From Rhodoligotrophos defluvii (GTDB taxonomy: Bacteria; Pseudomonadota; Alphaproteobacteria; Rhizobiales; Im1): 64,000 nt of DNA. The stretch covers positions 290,207-354,206 of the forward strand of contig NZ_SZZM01000003.1 in the NCBI RefSeq assembly GCF_005281615.1, read 5' to 3'. How positions within the stretch are numbered: the first letter of the stretch is position 1; each line of letters opens with the position of its first letter. Shown here piece after piece: positions 24,372 through 32,854 of the stretch. A model generated the notes under the pieces. That model worked only from the letters and a program-made list of their open reading frames with translations, made no database searches and was not told where the DNA came from. The position numbers and the translations under genes were made by a program.

Positions 24372-26284
24372 CGGCGGAACCGGACGCGCCCGCGCAGGAC
24401 GCGCGACGCTTCGGCGTCGTCGAGCGGTTCCGGCCCGGCGACTATGATCAGGCCGAGCGAGCCATAGCGGAAATCGCGCGCTCCGGTGCCAGCCATATCC
24501 GCACCGGCTTGTCATGGGCCGAGTACCATGAAGAAGGCGGCAAGGCCTGGTTCGACTGGCTGATCCCGAAGCTCGCGGCTCAGTTCGACCTTCTGCCCTG
24601 CTTGAGCCCGCCATGGCCGGACGAGGCCGCCGATGCCCTCGATCATCTGCTGATCCGCTACGGCCACCATTTCCAGGCCATCGAACTGCCTTGGGACGGG
24701 CCGGAGCATGTGGTCGGCACCGCCGCCAGGCGCGCACGGCAGCGCGGCCATCGGCTGGTTCTCGGCGGCCTGTTCCTGTCCGATCTTCGCTGGCTGGACC
24801 TCATGGGCCAGAGGGGTTTGCTTGAGCATGTCTCCGCCGTCGGCCTGCGAGCTTTCCCCGCGACCTGGCGCAGCGGTATCGCCGATTGGACCGAGCCGCT
24901 CGGCCGCGTCCGGGCGCTTGTCGGTCGCTACAATCGGGATGCCGAAACATGGATCACCGAGGTGGGCCACCCCACCTGGCGCAACGACGAGGCCGAGCAG
25001 GTGCGGCGCTTTCTTGCGGCGCTGGATGCCCCGGCGGATCGCATCTATTGGTCGCGCTGGCGCGATGAGCCGGTGCAGGACGGCTTGGATCCCCAGCTCT
25101 CTCACCTGGGCGCCACCATGGCAGATGGTCGGCCGAAGCTTCTGGCGCGGCTGCTGATGGACGGTGGTGTCGCCAGGGCTCGGCAGATTGCGCGGCTGCC
25201 CGCGCCGGCCATGCTTGGGCGGACGAGACCGGTGGCTGTGCTGGGCGGCAGCGGCTTCATCGGCAGCAACCTTGCCCGAAGCTTCCTCGCCCGGGGCGAC
25301 GAGGTCATCGTCATCGACAATCTCAGCCGGCCGGGGGTTGATCGGAATCTCGACTGGCTGATGGACGAGCATGGCAGCCGGGTGCATCCTGTCCTGGCCG
25401 ACATTCGCGATCCGCTGGCGCTCGAGCCGGCGCTGCGCGATGCCGGGGCGGTGTTCCACTTGGCGGCCCAGACGGCGGTGACCACCAGCCTCGCCGACCC
25501 GCTGGACGATTTCGAGATCAACGCCCGCGGCACCATGAACGTGCTGGAGGCGGTTCGTCGGCAAGGCCGGCGGACACCCGTGATCTTCGCCAGCACCAAC
25601 AAGGTCTATGGCAGCCTGGACAATATTGCCCTCGCCGAGCTCGACGACCGGTACGTGCCCGCTGACGAGATGGTGCGGGCGCGCGGCATCAGCGAGGCGC
25701 GCAGCCTGGATTTCTGCACGCCCTATGGCTGTTCCAAGGGCGTCGCCGACCAGTATGTGCTGGACTATGCCAAGTCCTATGGCATTCCCACCGCCGTGCT
25801 GCGCATGAGCTGCATCTATGGTCCGCGCCAGTTCGGCACCGAGGACCAGGGCTGGGTCGCCCATTTCCTCATCCGCGCGCTGCAGGGCGAGCCGATCGTC
25901 ATCTATGGCGATGGCAAGCAGGTGCGCGACATCCTCCATGTGGACGATGCGGTAGCAGCCTACCGCGCGGTGCTTTCCTCCATCGATGCGGTGAGCGGGC
26001 ACGTGTTCAACCTGGGCGGCGGCCCACGCAATGCGGTGAGCCTGCGCAGCGTGATCCGCGAGATTGGCCGCATCATCGGACGGGACGTGCCTGTCACCTA
26101 CAGCGACTGGCGCAAGGGCGACCAGCTCTACTTCGTGGCCAATACCGGCAAGCTGGAAGACACGGTCGGCTGGAGTGCGCGCCGCAGCTGGCGCGAGGGT
26201 CTCGCCGACCTCGCCAGCTGGCTCAGGGCCAACCGGATCTTCCGGAACGAAGAGGCACCCCCTCTCGCGAGAGTGACGGCTTAA
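24368..26284 (+). CDS. Fusion of a glycoside-hydrolase-like TIM barrel and a nucleotide-sugar epimerase
   Basis: A 638-residue two-domain protein. Residues about 10-280 look like a clan GH-A (beta-xylosidase-like) barrel: AERAIAEIARSGASHIRTGLSW, then ITEVGHPTWRN with a candidate nucleophile Glu; the usual acid/base NEP motif is replaced by ELPWDGPEH, so hydrolase activity is doubtful. Residues about 286-630 are an extended SDR: AVLGGSGFIGSNLARSFLARG, catalytic TPYGCSKGVADQY, RMSCIYGPRQFG, DILHVDDAV, close in style to CDP-paratose 2-epimerase or UDP-glucose 4-epimerase. The frame is continuous with no sign of an assembly join. It is translationally coupled to the preceding epimerase gene. Such a fusion could channel a sugar nucleotide or bind a glycan primer; function unknown. 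Confidence 0.85.
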   Translation: MTAEPDAPAQDARRFGVVERFRPGDYDQAERAIAEIARSGASHIRTGLSWAEYHEEGGKAWFDWLIPKLAAQFDLLPCLSPPWPDEAADALDHLLIRYGHHFQAIELPWDGPEHVVGTAARRARQRGHRLVLGGLFLSDLRWLDLMGQRGLLEHVSAVGLRAFPATWRSGIADWTEPLGRVRALVGRYNRDAETWITEVGHPTWRNDEAEQVRRFLAALDAPADRIYWSRWRDEPVQDGLDPQLSHLGATMADGRPKLLARLLMDGGVARARQIARLPAPAMLGRTRPVAVLGGSGFIGSNLARSFLARGDEVIVIDNLSRPGVDRNLDWLMDEHGSRVHPVLADIRDPLALEPALRDAGAVFHLAAQTAVTTSLADPLDDFEINARGTMNVLEAVRRQGRRTPVIFASTNKVYGSLDNIALAELDDRYVPADEMVRARGISEARSLDFCTPYGCSKGVADQYVLDYAKSYGIPTAVLRMSCIYGPRQFGTEDQGWVAHFLIRALQGEPIVIYGDGKQVRDILHVDDAVAAYRAVLSSIDAVSGHVFNLGGGPRNAVSLRSVIREIGRIIGRDVPVTYSDWRKGDQLYFVANTGKLEDTVGWSARRSWREGLADLASWLRANRIFRNEEAPPLARVTA

Positions 26285-26369
26285 CCCCATCCGGCTCGCC
26301 GTGCAGATATCAGCCCGCCCGGCCAGCCGGTGCCATCAATGCAACCGCAGCGCTATCGCGCGAGGAGAC

Positions 26370-27473
26370 ATGTTGCAGAGGCCGAGACACCACCCCACGC
26401 GTGTTCTGATGACCATCGATGCGGTCGGCGGCGTCTGGCGGTACGCTATGGAACTCGCCATGGCCTTGGGCCGGCGTGGCATCGAAGTGGTCTTTGCCGG
26501 TTTCGGGCCGCAGCCTTCCCCGGCGCAACGGGCGGAGGCCGACCGCATCGGGCAGCTGGCCTGGCTCGATGCGCCGCTGGACTGGATGGCGGAAGAAGCG
26601 TCCGCCTTGCGGAAAGTTCCCGAGTTGATCGCCAAGCTTGCCGATGACGTTGAAGCAGATCTTCTGCACCTCAACCTGCCATCGCAAGCGAGCGGCTTGA
26701 CGGTCTCGGCGCCGGTGCTGGTGGTGTCCCATTCCTGCGTCGTGAGCTGGTTCCGCGCTGTCCGGAATGGACCCGTGCCGGAGCACTGGACCTGGCAGGC
26801 AGACCTCAACCGGGCCGGCTTCGCCAGCGCTCACGCCGTGGTGGCGCCGAGCCGCAGCCATGCGGCCATGTTGAAGGCCTGCTACGGACCCATTCAAGGC
26901 CTGACCGTTATTCACAATGGCTTGGAGGGGGCCATTTCCGCGGAACCTAAGCAGGATTTCGTCTTCGCCGCGGGCCGGTGGTGGGACGATGGGAAGAACG
27001 GCGCGGTGCTGGACGAGGCGGCGCGCCACATCGTGTGGCCGGTGAAGGCGGCCGGGGCGACGCAAGGCCCCAACGGCCGGGGCTTTGCCTTTCATCATGC
27101 CCGCGCGCTCGGCGAGATTGCCCATGGCAAGGTCCGCCAGCTCATGGGCGAGGCCGCCATCGTGGTGTCGCCTTCGATTTATGAACCGTTCGGCCTCGTC
27201 GCGCTGGAGGGCGCGCGCGCGCAAGCAGCCCTCGTTCTCGCCGATATCCCGACCTATCGCGAGCTCTGGGACGGCGCGGCCGTGTTCGCCGATCCCCGGG
27301 AGCCGAAGGCCTTCGCTGAAGCTGTCAACCGCCTTGCCCGTCATCCGGCGCAGCGGGCCGAGCTCGGCCGGCGCGCCTTCGCCCGCGCGCAAGCCTATTC
27401 CAGCACCACCCAATGCGCCGCCTTCAGCGCGCTCTACGAGCGGCTGACAGCCATGGCGGCCGCCCTTCCCTGA
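26370..27473 (+). CDS. Glycosyltransferase family 4 protein
   Basis: GT-B fold transferase of 367 residues. The N-terminal VLMTIDAVGGVWRYAMELAMAL is the acceptor-side motif of GT4 enzymes. The C-terminal donor domain has IVVSPSIYEPFGLVALEGARA, the E-x7-E nucleotide-sugar motif. The start is uncertain: the frame is open from GTG 26301; ATG 26370 has GAGGAG but only two bases away, and ATG 26409 is also possible. It follows the fusion gene and precedes three CgeB-like transferases, so it probably acts early in assembling the same glycan. Confidence 0.85.
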   Translation: MLQRPRHHPTRVLMTIDAVGGVWRYAMELAMALGRRGIEVVFAGFGPQPSPAQRAEADRIGQLAWLDAPLDWMAEEASALRKVPELIAKLADDVEADLLHLNLPSQASGLTVSAPVLVVSHSCVVSWFRAVRNGPVPEHWTWQADLNRAGFASAHAVVAPSRSHAAMLKACYGPIQGLTVIHNGLEGAISAEPKQDFVFAAGRWWDDGKNGAVLDEAARHIVWPVKAAGATQGPNGRGFAFHHARALGEIAHGKVRQLMGEAAIVVSPSIYEPFGLVALEGARAQAALVLADIPTYRELWDGAAVFADPREPKAFAEAVNRLARHPAQRAELGRRAFARAQAYSSTTQCAAFSALYERLTAMAAALP

Positions 27474-27492
27474 CATCTCAAAGCGGAGGCCC

Positions 27493-28629
27493 ATGCGTTT
27501 CGCTCTCTATACCCATTCCCTTGTGTCCGACTGGAACCACGGCAATGCCCACTTCCTGCGCGGCCTCATGCGCGAGCTGATCGCCCGCGGGATCGAGGCC
27601 GTGGCCTTCGAGCCGGCAAAGGGCTGGAGCCGGGAGAACCTGCTCAACGAACAGGGCCCGTCGGCACTGGCGCGTTTCGAGCACGATTTCCCCGAGCTCA
27701 AGACGACGCTCTACGGGCCGGGCTTCGACCACGAGGCGGCCCTTGCTCAAATGCAGCCAGACGTGGTGATCGTGCATGAGTGGACCGACCCGGAGCTGGT
27801 GGCACGCCTCGGCAGGATGCGCCGCGACGGCCACGGCTTCACCCTGCTGTTCCACGATACGCATCATCGGGCCGCCTCGGCCCACGATCAGATCGCCAAC
27901 CTCATGTTGCAGGACTATGACGCGGTGCTCGCTTTCGGCGAGACGCTGCGCGAGCGCTATGTGAAGGCGGGCTGGGGCCGGCAGGTCTTCACCTGGCACG
28001 AAGCGGCCGATGATCGGCTGTTCCGGCCGATGCCCGAGGTGAAGCGCACGCGGGACCTGATCTGGATCGGCAACTGGGGCGATGGCGAGCGCACGGCCGA
28101 GCTGTCGCGCTTCCTGGTCGAGCCTGCCCGGCAGCTCGAGGTTTCCGGCACGATCCACGGCGTGCGCTATCCTCAGGATGCGGTCTCCATGCTCTCCACC
28201 ACCGGCCTGCGCTACCAGGGGTGGATCGCCAATGCGGATGTGCCGCGGGCGTTTGCCGCGCACAAGGTCACGCTTCACATTCCGCGGCGCCCCTATGTCG
28301 AGGCGCTGCCAGGCATTCCGACGATCCGGGTCTTCGAGGCGCTGGCCTGCGGCATCCCGCTCATCTCAGCGCCGTGGAACGACTGCGAGGGCCTGTTCCG
28401 CCCGGGCGAGGATTTCCTCTATGCGCGCGATGGCGAGGAAATGACCAGATTGTTGGCTGAGCTCCTGGCGGATCCGGAGCGGACGGCAGAGCTCGCCGCA
28501 TCCGGCCTTGCCACCATTCAGGCGCGCCATACCTGTCGCCACCGCGTCGACGAGCTCTTCGCCATTCTCGAAAGCTGCGGCAGCGATCGCCTCGTCCGTC
28601 AACTCCCGACACCCAAGGCCGCGCAATGA
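27493..28629 (+). CDS. CgeB-like glycosyltransferase (first of three)
   Basis: A 378-residue GT-B transferase of the CgeB / glycosyltransferase 1-2 type. The N terminus (FALYTHSLVSDWNHGNAHF, then LRGLMRELIARG) shares a pattern with the next two genes. The donor side has IPTIRVFEALACGIPLISA, then the PGEDFLYARDGEEM segment. It contains FHDTHHRA in the middle, a His-rich loop not present in its two neighbours. Good ribosome site (AAGCGGAGG before ATG 27493). The stop overlaps the next start (ATGA at 28626). Confidence 0.85.
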   Translation: MRFALYTHSLVSDWNHGNAHFLRGLMRELIARGIEAVAFEPAKGWSRENLLNEQGPSALARFEHDFPELKTTLYGPGFDHEAALAQMQPDVVIVHEWTDPELVARLGRMRRDGHGFTLLFHDTHHRAASAHDQIANLMLQDYDAVLAFGETLRERYVKAGWGRQVFTWHEAADDRLFRPMPEVKRTRDLIWIGNWGDGERTAELSRFLVEPARQLEVSGTIHGVRYPQDAVSMLSTTGLRYQGWIANADVPRAFAAHKVTLHIPRRPYVEALPGIPTIRVFEALACGIPLISAPWNDCEGLFRPGEDFLYARDGEEMTRLLAELLADPERTAELAASGLATIQARHTCRHRVDELFAILESCGSDRLVRQLPTPKAAQ

Positions 28630-29720
28630 AGATCGCATTCTACGGCTCCAGCCTTCTGTCTTCCTACTGGAACGGCGCCGCGACCTACTATCGCGGCCTG
28701 CTGCGGGCGCTCGCGGCGCGCGGCTTCGACATCACCTTCTATGAGCCGGATGTCTATGACCGGCAGAAGCATCGCGACATAGATCCGCCCGACTGGTGCA
28801 AAGTGGTGGTCTATGACGGCACGCTCGATGCGCTCAAGGCGGTGGCCGCCAGGGCGTGCGAGGCCGATGTGGTGGTGAAGGCCAGCGGCGTCGGCTTCGA
28901 GGACGATGCGCTGCTCGCCCATGTGCTCGCCGCCGCCCGGCCGGAGGCCATCAAGATTTTCTGGGACGTCGATGCGCCGGCGACTCTTGCCGAGCTGCGT
29001 GCCCATCCCGACCATCCCCTCCGCCGGTCCCTCGGCAGGATCGACCTCGTGCTGACCTATGGCGGTGGCGATCCGGTGGTGCGGGCCTATCGCAGCATCG
29101 GGGCTGCCGAATGCGTGCCGATCTACAATGCCCTCGATCCGGAGACGCACCACCCCGTGCCGCGGGATGAGCGTTTCGATGGCGACCTCGCGTTTCTCGG
29201 CAACCGGCTGCCCGACCGGGAGGCGCGGGTCGAGGCCTTCTTCCTTGAACCCGCCGCGCGCCTGCCCGGCCAGCGCTTCCTCCTGGGCGGTGCCGGCTGG
29301 GGCGACAAGCCCATGTCGCCGAACGTGACCTATATCGGCCATGTCTCGACCCGCGACCACAATGCCTTCAACGTCACGCCCAAGGCGGTCCTGAACATCA
29401 GCCGGGAGAGCATGGCGCAGAACGGCTTTTCTCCGGCAACCCGCGTGTTCGAGGCGGCAGGCGCTGCCGCCTGCCTGATCACCGATGCCTGGGTAGGCTT
29501 GGACATCTTCCTGAAGGAGGGGGAGGAGGTGCTGGTCGCGCGCGACGGCAAGGATGTGGCTGACCTGCTCGCCGCCCTTACCCCCGAACGGGGCCGCCAG
29601 ATCGGCGAGCGGGCACGCCAACGGGTGCTGCGGGAGCATACCTATGCCCACCGCGCGGCCGAGGTCGACCGCATTCTCCATGCCTATGCCGGGCGCGCAA
29701 TGAGCGAGGTGGCGCGATGA
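28626..29720 (+). CDS. CgeB-like glycosyltransferase (second of three)
   Basis: A 364-residue GT-B protein. The N terminus is KIAFYGSSLLSSYWNGAATY with YRGLLRALAARGF; the middle shows FFWDVDAPATLAELRA-type sequence (IKIFWDVDAPATLAEL) shared with the third copy (CFYDIDTPVTLAKL); the donor domain reads TRVFEAAGAAACLITDAW and EGEEVLVARDGKDV. In Bacillus CgeB is linked to the spore glycan; in this locus the donor and acceptor are unknown. It is coupled by four-base overlaps to both neighbours. Confidence 0.85.
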   Translation: MKIAFYGSSLLSSYWNGAATYYRGLLRALAARGFDITFYEPDVYDRQKHRDIDPPDWCKVVVYDGTLDALKAVAARACEADVVVKASGVGFEDDALLAHVLAAARPEAIKIFWDVDAPATLAELRAHPDHPLRRSLGRIDLVLTYGGGDPVVRAYRSIGAAECVPIYNALDPETHHPVPRDERFDGDLAFLGNRLPDREARVEAFFLEPAARLPGQRFLLGGAGWGDKPMSPNVTYIGHVSTRDHNAFNVTPKAVLNISRESMAQNGFSPATRVFEAAGAAACLITDAWVGLDIFLKEGEEVLVARDGKDVADLLAALTPERGRQIGERARQRVLREHTYAHRAAEVDRILHAYAGRAMSEVAR

Positions 29721-30838
29721 TGCCGCCGTCGCTCGACATCGTCGTGCTCGGCCTCTCCCTCTCCTCTTCCTGGGGAAACGGGCATGCCACCACCTATCGC
29801 GGGCTCTTGCGCGCCTTGAACCAGCTCGGCCACCGGGTGCTGTTCCTCGAACGGGACATGCCCTGGTATGCGAACCACCGCGACCTCGCCGACCCCGACT
29901 TCTGCGCGCTTGAGTATTATGCGAGCGTCGACGATCTCATCACCCGCTTTGCCGGACAGATCAAACGCGCCGACGCGGTGATCGTCGGCTCCTATGTGCC
30001 GGAAGGCGTGGTGGTCATCGACGAGGTGTCCCGCCTGGTGGCGCGCAGCCGCGGCACGAACGCCTTCTGCTTCTATGATATCGACACACCGGTGACCCTG
30101 GCCAAGCTCCGGCGCGGCGACGAGGAATATATCGCCCGGCGCCAGGTGCCGCTGTTCGATGTCTATTTCTCGTTTTCCGGCGGGCCGGTGCTCAATGTGA
30201 TCGAGCAGGAGTTCGGGGCGCGCTTCGCCGCCGCCCTCTACTGCTCGGCCGATCCGGAGCGGTACTGCCCCACGGGTGAGCCCATCCAATGGGACCTGGG
30301 CTATCTCGGCACCTATAGCCCCGACCGCCAGCCGGCACTCGAGCGGCTGTTGCTCGAACCGGCCCGGCAGCTGCCGGAAATGCGCTTCGCGGTCGCAGGG
30401 CCGCAATATCCTGCCGATATTCAATGGCCGGCCAATGTGGAGCGCATCGAACACCTGGGCCCGGCCGACCACCCCTCCTTCTATTCCAGACAGCGTTTCA
30501 CCCTGAACATTACCCGTGCCGACATGGTCGCGGCCGGCTGGTCCCCCAGTGTGCGCCTGTTCGAAGCGGCTGCCTGCGGCACCCCGGTGATCAGCGATGA
30601 CTGGGATGGCCTCGACCGGATCTTCCCTGACGGCGAAGCGATCCTCATTGCCCGATCGAGCGAAGACGTGGTGACGGTACTGTCCAAGATGACCGAAGCA
30701 AAGCGAGGCTCCATCGGTCAAGCCGCACGTGCGTGCGTGTTGAGCGCCCATACAGGGGAAGCACGCGCGAAGGAGCTTCTATTTTGCCTTGGAACCTGTT
30801 GGCGGCAGAGCCGTTTTGTACAACAGGCGGGCGCATGA
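29717..30838 (+). CDS. CgeB-like glycosyltransferase (third of three)
   Basis: A 373-residue GT-B protein, closer to the second copy than to the first: IVVLGLSLSSSWGNGHATTY and RGLLRALNQLGHRVLFLERD at the N terminus, FCFYDIDTPVTLAKLRRG in the middle, and SVRLFEAAACGTPVISDDW in the donor domain. The start overlaps the second copy (ATGA at 29717). The final ~30 residues are basic and end in QAGA, not conserved with the others. It probably adds the next residue on the same chain. Confidence 0.85.
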   Translation: MMPPSLDIVVLGLSLSSSWGNGHATTYRGLLRALNQLGHRVLFLERDMPWYANHRDLADPDFCALEYYASVDDLITRFAGQIKRADAVIVGSYVPEGVVVIDEVSRLVARSRGTNAFCFYDIDTPVTLAKLRRGDEEYIARRQVPLFDVYFSFSGGPVLNVIEQEFGARFAAALYCSADPERYCPTGEPIQWDLGYLGTYSPDRQPALERLLLEPARQLPEMRFAVAGPQYPADIQWPANVERIEHLGPADHPSFYSRQRFTLNITRADMVAAGWSPSVRLFEAAACGTPVISDDWDGLDRIFPDGEAILIARSSEDVVTVLSKMTEAKRGSIGQAARACVLSAHTGEARAKELLFCLGTCWRQSRFVQQAGA

Positions 30839-30883
30839 CCGCCCTGTGGATCGGCCATTTTGCTTGACGAAAGGGCTCGCAAC

Positions 30884-31918
30884 ATGAGTATCGGCACCAA
30901 GAGTAATACAAAAAAGACGATTGTTGTTACAGGCGGGGCCGGTTTTATTGGATCACATCTGTGCGAATTTTTTCTTGCGCAGGGATACAAAGTAATATGC
31001 ATCGACAATTACCTGACTGGCTCGAAAAACAATATCGATCGCTGGAAGGATCATGCCAAATTTAAGTTGATAGAGCAGGATATCTGCGAGACGATCGAAA
31101 TAGATGAGCCGATCGACTGCATCTACAATCTGGCCTGCCCGGCGTCGCCTGTACATTACCAGGCGGATCCCGTGCATACGATGATGAGCAACGTGCTCGG
31201 CACTCGCAACCTTCTGTTGCTGGCAGAGCAGCATGGCGCCACGTTCGTGCAGGCTTCGACCAGCGAAGTCTACGGCGATCCCGAACAGCACCCGCAGCTG
31301 GAGACCTACTGGGGCCACGTGAACTGCACGGGCCCACGCGCCTGCTATGATGAGGGCAAGCGTGCCGCCGAAGCGCTCTGCTTCGATTTTTTTCGCGCCG
31401 GCCGGGTCGATGCCCGGGTCGCCCGCATCTTCAACACCTATGGCCCTCGCATGCAGCCGGATGACGGCCGCATCATCTCAAACCTCGTGATGCAGGCGCT
31501 CAAGGGCGAGCCGCTCACCGTCTATGGCAGCGGCAATCAGACCCGCTCGTTCTGCTATGTCTCCGACATGGTGCGCGGGCTGGTGGCGATGATGGAGATG
31601 AGCCCCAATCGTGGCCTGCCGATCAATCTTGGCAACCCGCAGGAATTCACCATAAACGAACTCGCCGAGCTGGTGCTGGTGCTGGTGCCGACCACCTCGA
31701 AGATCCTGTACAAGCCCCTGCCAGCCGACGATCCGCAGCGGCGCAAGCCCGACATCAGCCGGGCAAGAGAGATCCTGAAATGGCAACCGCGGGTTCCCCT
31801 CGCAGAGGGCCTGCTCAAGACCATTGGCTGGTTCTCGCAGATTGCCAATCGCCGTGTCGTACCCCAGAAGCTCAAGCCGGCCGCCGCCAAGGAGAGTCTG
31901 GCGCGCAGCGCAATCTAG
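30884..31918 (+). CDS. UDP-glucuronate decarboxylase (UDP-xylose synthase)
   Basis: Extended SDR that oxidises and decarboxylates UDP-glucuronic acid to UDP-xylose. Signature motifs: TGGAGFIGSHLCEFFLAQG, the decarboxylase-specific YNLACPASPVHYQ, STSEVYGDPEQHPQ, catalytic Tyr/Lys in RACYDEGKRAAEAL, RIFNTYGPRM and NLGNPQEFTI. ATG 30884 (MSIGTKSNTKK) follows GAAAGGG; a TTG at 30860 is less likely. About the first 200 bases are visibly richer in A/T than the rest. As last gene of the locus it suggests that xylose, or arabinose if an epimerase here acts on UDP-xylose, is built into the product. Confidence 0.93.
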   Translation: MSIGTKSNTKKTIVVTGGAGFIGSHLCEFFLAQGYKVICIDNYLTGSKNNIDRWKDHAKFKLIEQDICETIEIDEPIDCIYNLACPASPVHYQADPVHTMMSNVLGTRNLLLLAEQHGATFVQASTSEVYGDPEQHPQLETYWGHVNCTGPRACYDEGKRAAEALCFDFFRAGRVDARVARIFNTYGPRMQPDDGRIISNLVMQALKGEPLTVYGSGNQTRSFCYVSDMVRGLVAMMEMSPNRGLPINLGNPQEFTINELAELVLVLVPTTSKILYKPLPADDPQRRKPDISRAREILKWQPRVPLAEGLLKTIGWFSQIANRRVVPQKLKPAAAKESLARSAI

Positions 31919-32010
31919 CAGCAGCTCAGGCTACCCTTGGCCGGAACCCATCGAAGGCGTTTCCCATTCACCTTGCAAGCGTGCTTGCAAGCGAGCAAGG
32001 AGCACATGCC

Positions 32011-32271
32011 ATGGCAGAAGCGAAGAAAACCACCAATCACGATGAAATCCGCAAATGGGCGGAAGCGCACGGCGGACGCCCTGCCCACGTGAGCCGGACT
32101 GGCAATGGTGACGATGCGGGCATCCTCAGGCTGGATTTCGGCGAGCCGGACGAGCAGCTTGAAGAGATTTCCTGGGAGGAGTTCTTCGAGAAGTTCGAGG
32201 AGAAAAAGCTGGCTCTGCTGTACCAGGACGAGGACGACAGCCGGTTCAACAAGTTTGTCCGGCGCGATTGA
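32011..32271 (+). CDS. Small conserved acidic protein (86 aa), unknown function
   Basis: Starts KKTTNHDEIRKWAEAHGGRP and continues through GDDAGILRLDF, then EISWEEFFEKFEEKKLALLYQ and SRFNKFVRRD. This small acidic family is widely conserved in bacteria and sometimes misnamed glucan branching enzyme; no activity is known. ATG 32011 is chosen by GCAAGGAGC upstream; the open frame extends to 31780 but lies over the UXS gene. A 10-base direct repeat CTTGCAAGCG (31972-31981 and 31984-31993) precedes the ribosome site. It ends before a strong shared hairpin with the convergent DUF2267 gene. Confidence 0.82.
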   Translation: MAEAKKTTNHDEIRKWAEAHGGRPAHVSRTGNGDDAGILRLDFGEPDEQLEEISWEEFFEKFEEKKLALLYQDEDDSRFNKFVRRD

Positions 32272-32285
32272 GCGGTTTATCTCGG

Positions 32286-32319
32286 GCAACCTGCAGAGCT
32301 TCGCCGCCCTGCAGGTTGC
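32286..32319. terminator. Bidirectional hairpin between convergent genes
   Basis: Perfect 11-bp stem GCAACCTGCAG (32286-32296) / CTGCAGGTTGC (32309-32319), 12-base loop, between the 86-aa gene and DUF2267, which end 58 bases apart. Placement fits a two-way terminator. Confidence 0.65.
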
Positions 32320-32329
32320 TTCATGGCCA

Positions 32330-32842
32330 TCAGCCACGTTGTTGCGCGCCTGCCCCGCGTTCCGCCTGCTCGCGGCGCGCGGCCGGACTTCCTTGCATAG
32401 TCCCTTGCCCATCGGCGCCGGCGCCGAACAGCCGGCGGATCTCCTGAGGCAAAGCCTGCTTCACGTCATCCATCTCGCCGGGCGCGATATGCCGGTCGAG
32501 CACCTGGAAGACCGCGCGGGTGCAGTCCACCGCGTCCATGGGCGGCATGTCGCCGATCCGCTTCTGCACAAGCGCGATGAACTCGTCGAGAGAGCGCACC
32601 GTCAGGGGTTGGATTGAAGGCCGGTAGCCCTCGTAATAGATGCCGCGCACCAGGAGAGGCAGCTGCGCGCCGAGATGGGCCGCCTGGTCGGTGGTCAGCC
32701 GGTCCCTCAGGGTCTGCAGCACAGCGCGCAGCGCATGATAGCAGCGCTGCTTGTCGGGACCGATCACTTCGCCGATCTCGCCAAGCCAGATATGGGTGGC
32801 CTGGAGCGACCTGTCGAAAACTTCAAGGCCGGTTGCACTCAT
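32330..32842 (-). CDS. DUF2267 family protein
   Basis: A 170-residue soluble helical protein with the DUF2267 pattern (TGLEVFDRSLQATHIWLGEI, RAVLQTLRDRLTTDQAAHLGAQLP, LVRGIYYEGYRP, then EFIALVQKRIG and AVFQVLDRHIAPGEMDDVKQALPQ). Members are often found beside CBS-domain and stress genes; the role is unknown. The C-terminal ~25 residues are low-complexity. Start ATG 32842 has a very strong ribosome site (AAGGAGG). It lies 12 bases after the CBS gene, clearly one operon. Confidence 0.88.
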   Translation of the reverse strand: MSATGLEVFDRSLQATHIWLGEIGEVIGPDKQRCYHALRAVLQTLRDRLTTDQAAHLGAQLPLLVRGIYYEGYRPSIQPLTVRSLDEFIALVQKRIGDMPPMDAVDCTRAVFQVLDRHIAPGEMDDVKQALPQEIRRLFGAGADGQGTMQGSPAARREQAERGAGAQQRG

Positions 32843-32854
32843 GAGGTTACCTCC

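Noticed and set aside
24368-26284. That the glycosidase-epimerase fusion is two genes
   Set aside because: There is no stop, ribosome site or start between residues 270 and 300, and the frame is continuous.
31943-31961. EcfG promoter before the 86-aa gene (GGAAC then CGTT)
   Set aside because: The spacer is only 10 bases, so it cannot serve as a promoter of this type.
31972-31993. CRISPR-like repeat (CTTGCAAGCG twice)
   Set aside because: Only two 10-base copies 12 bases apart, no spacer structure and no cas genes.
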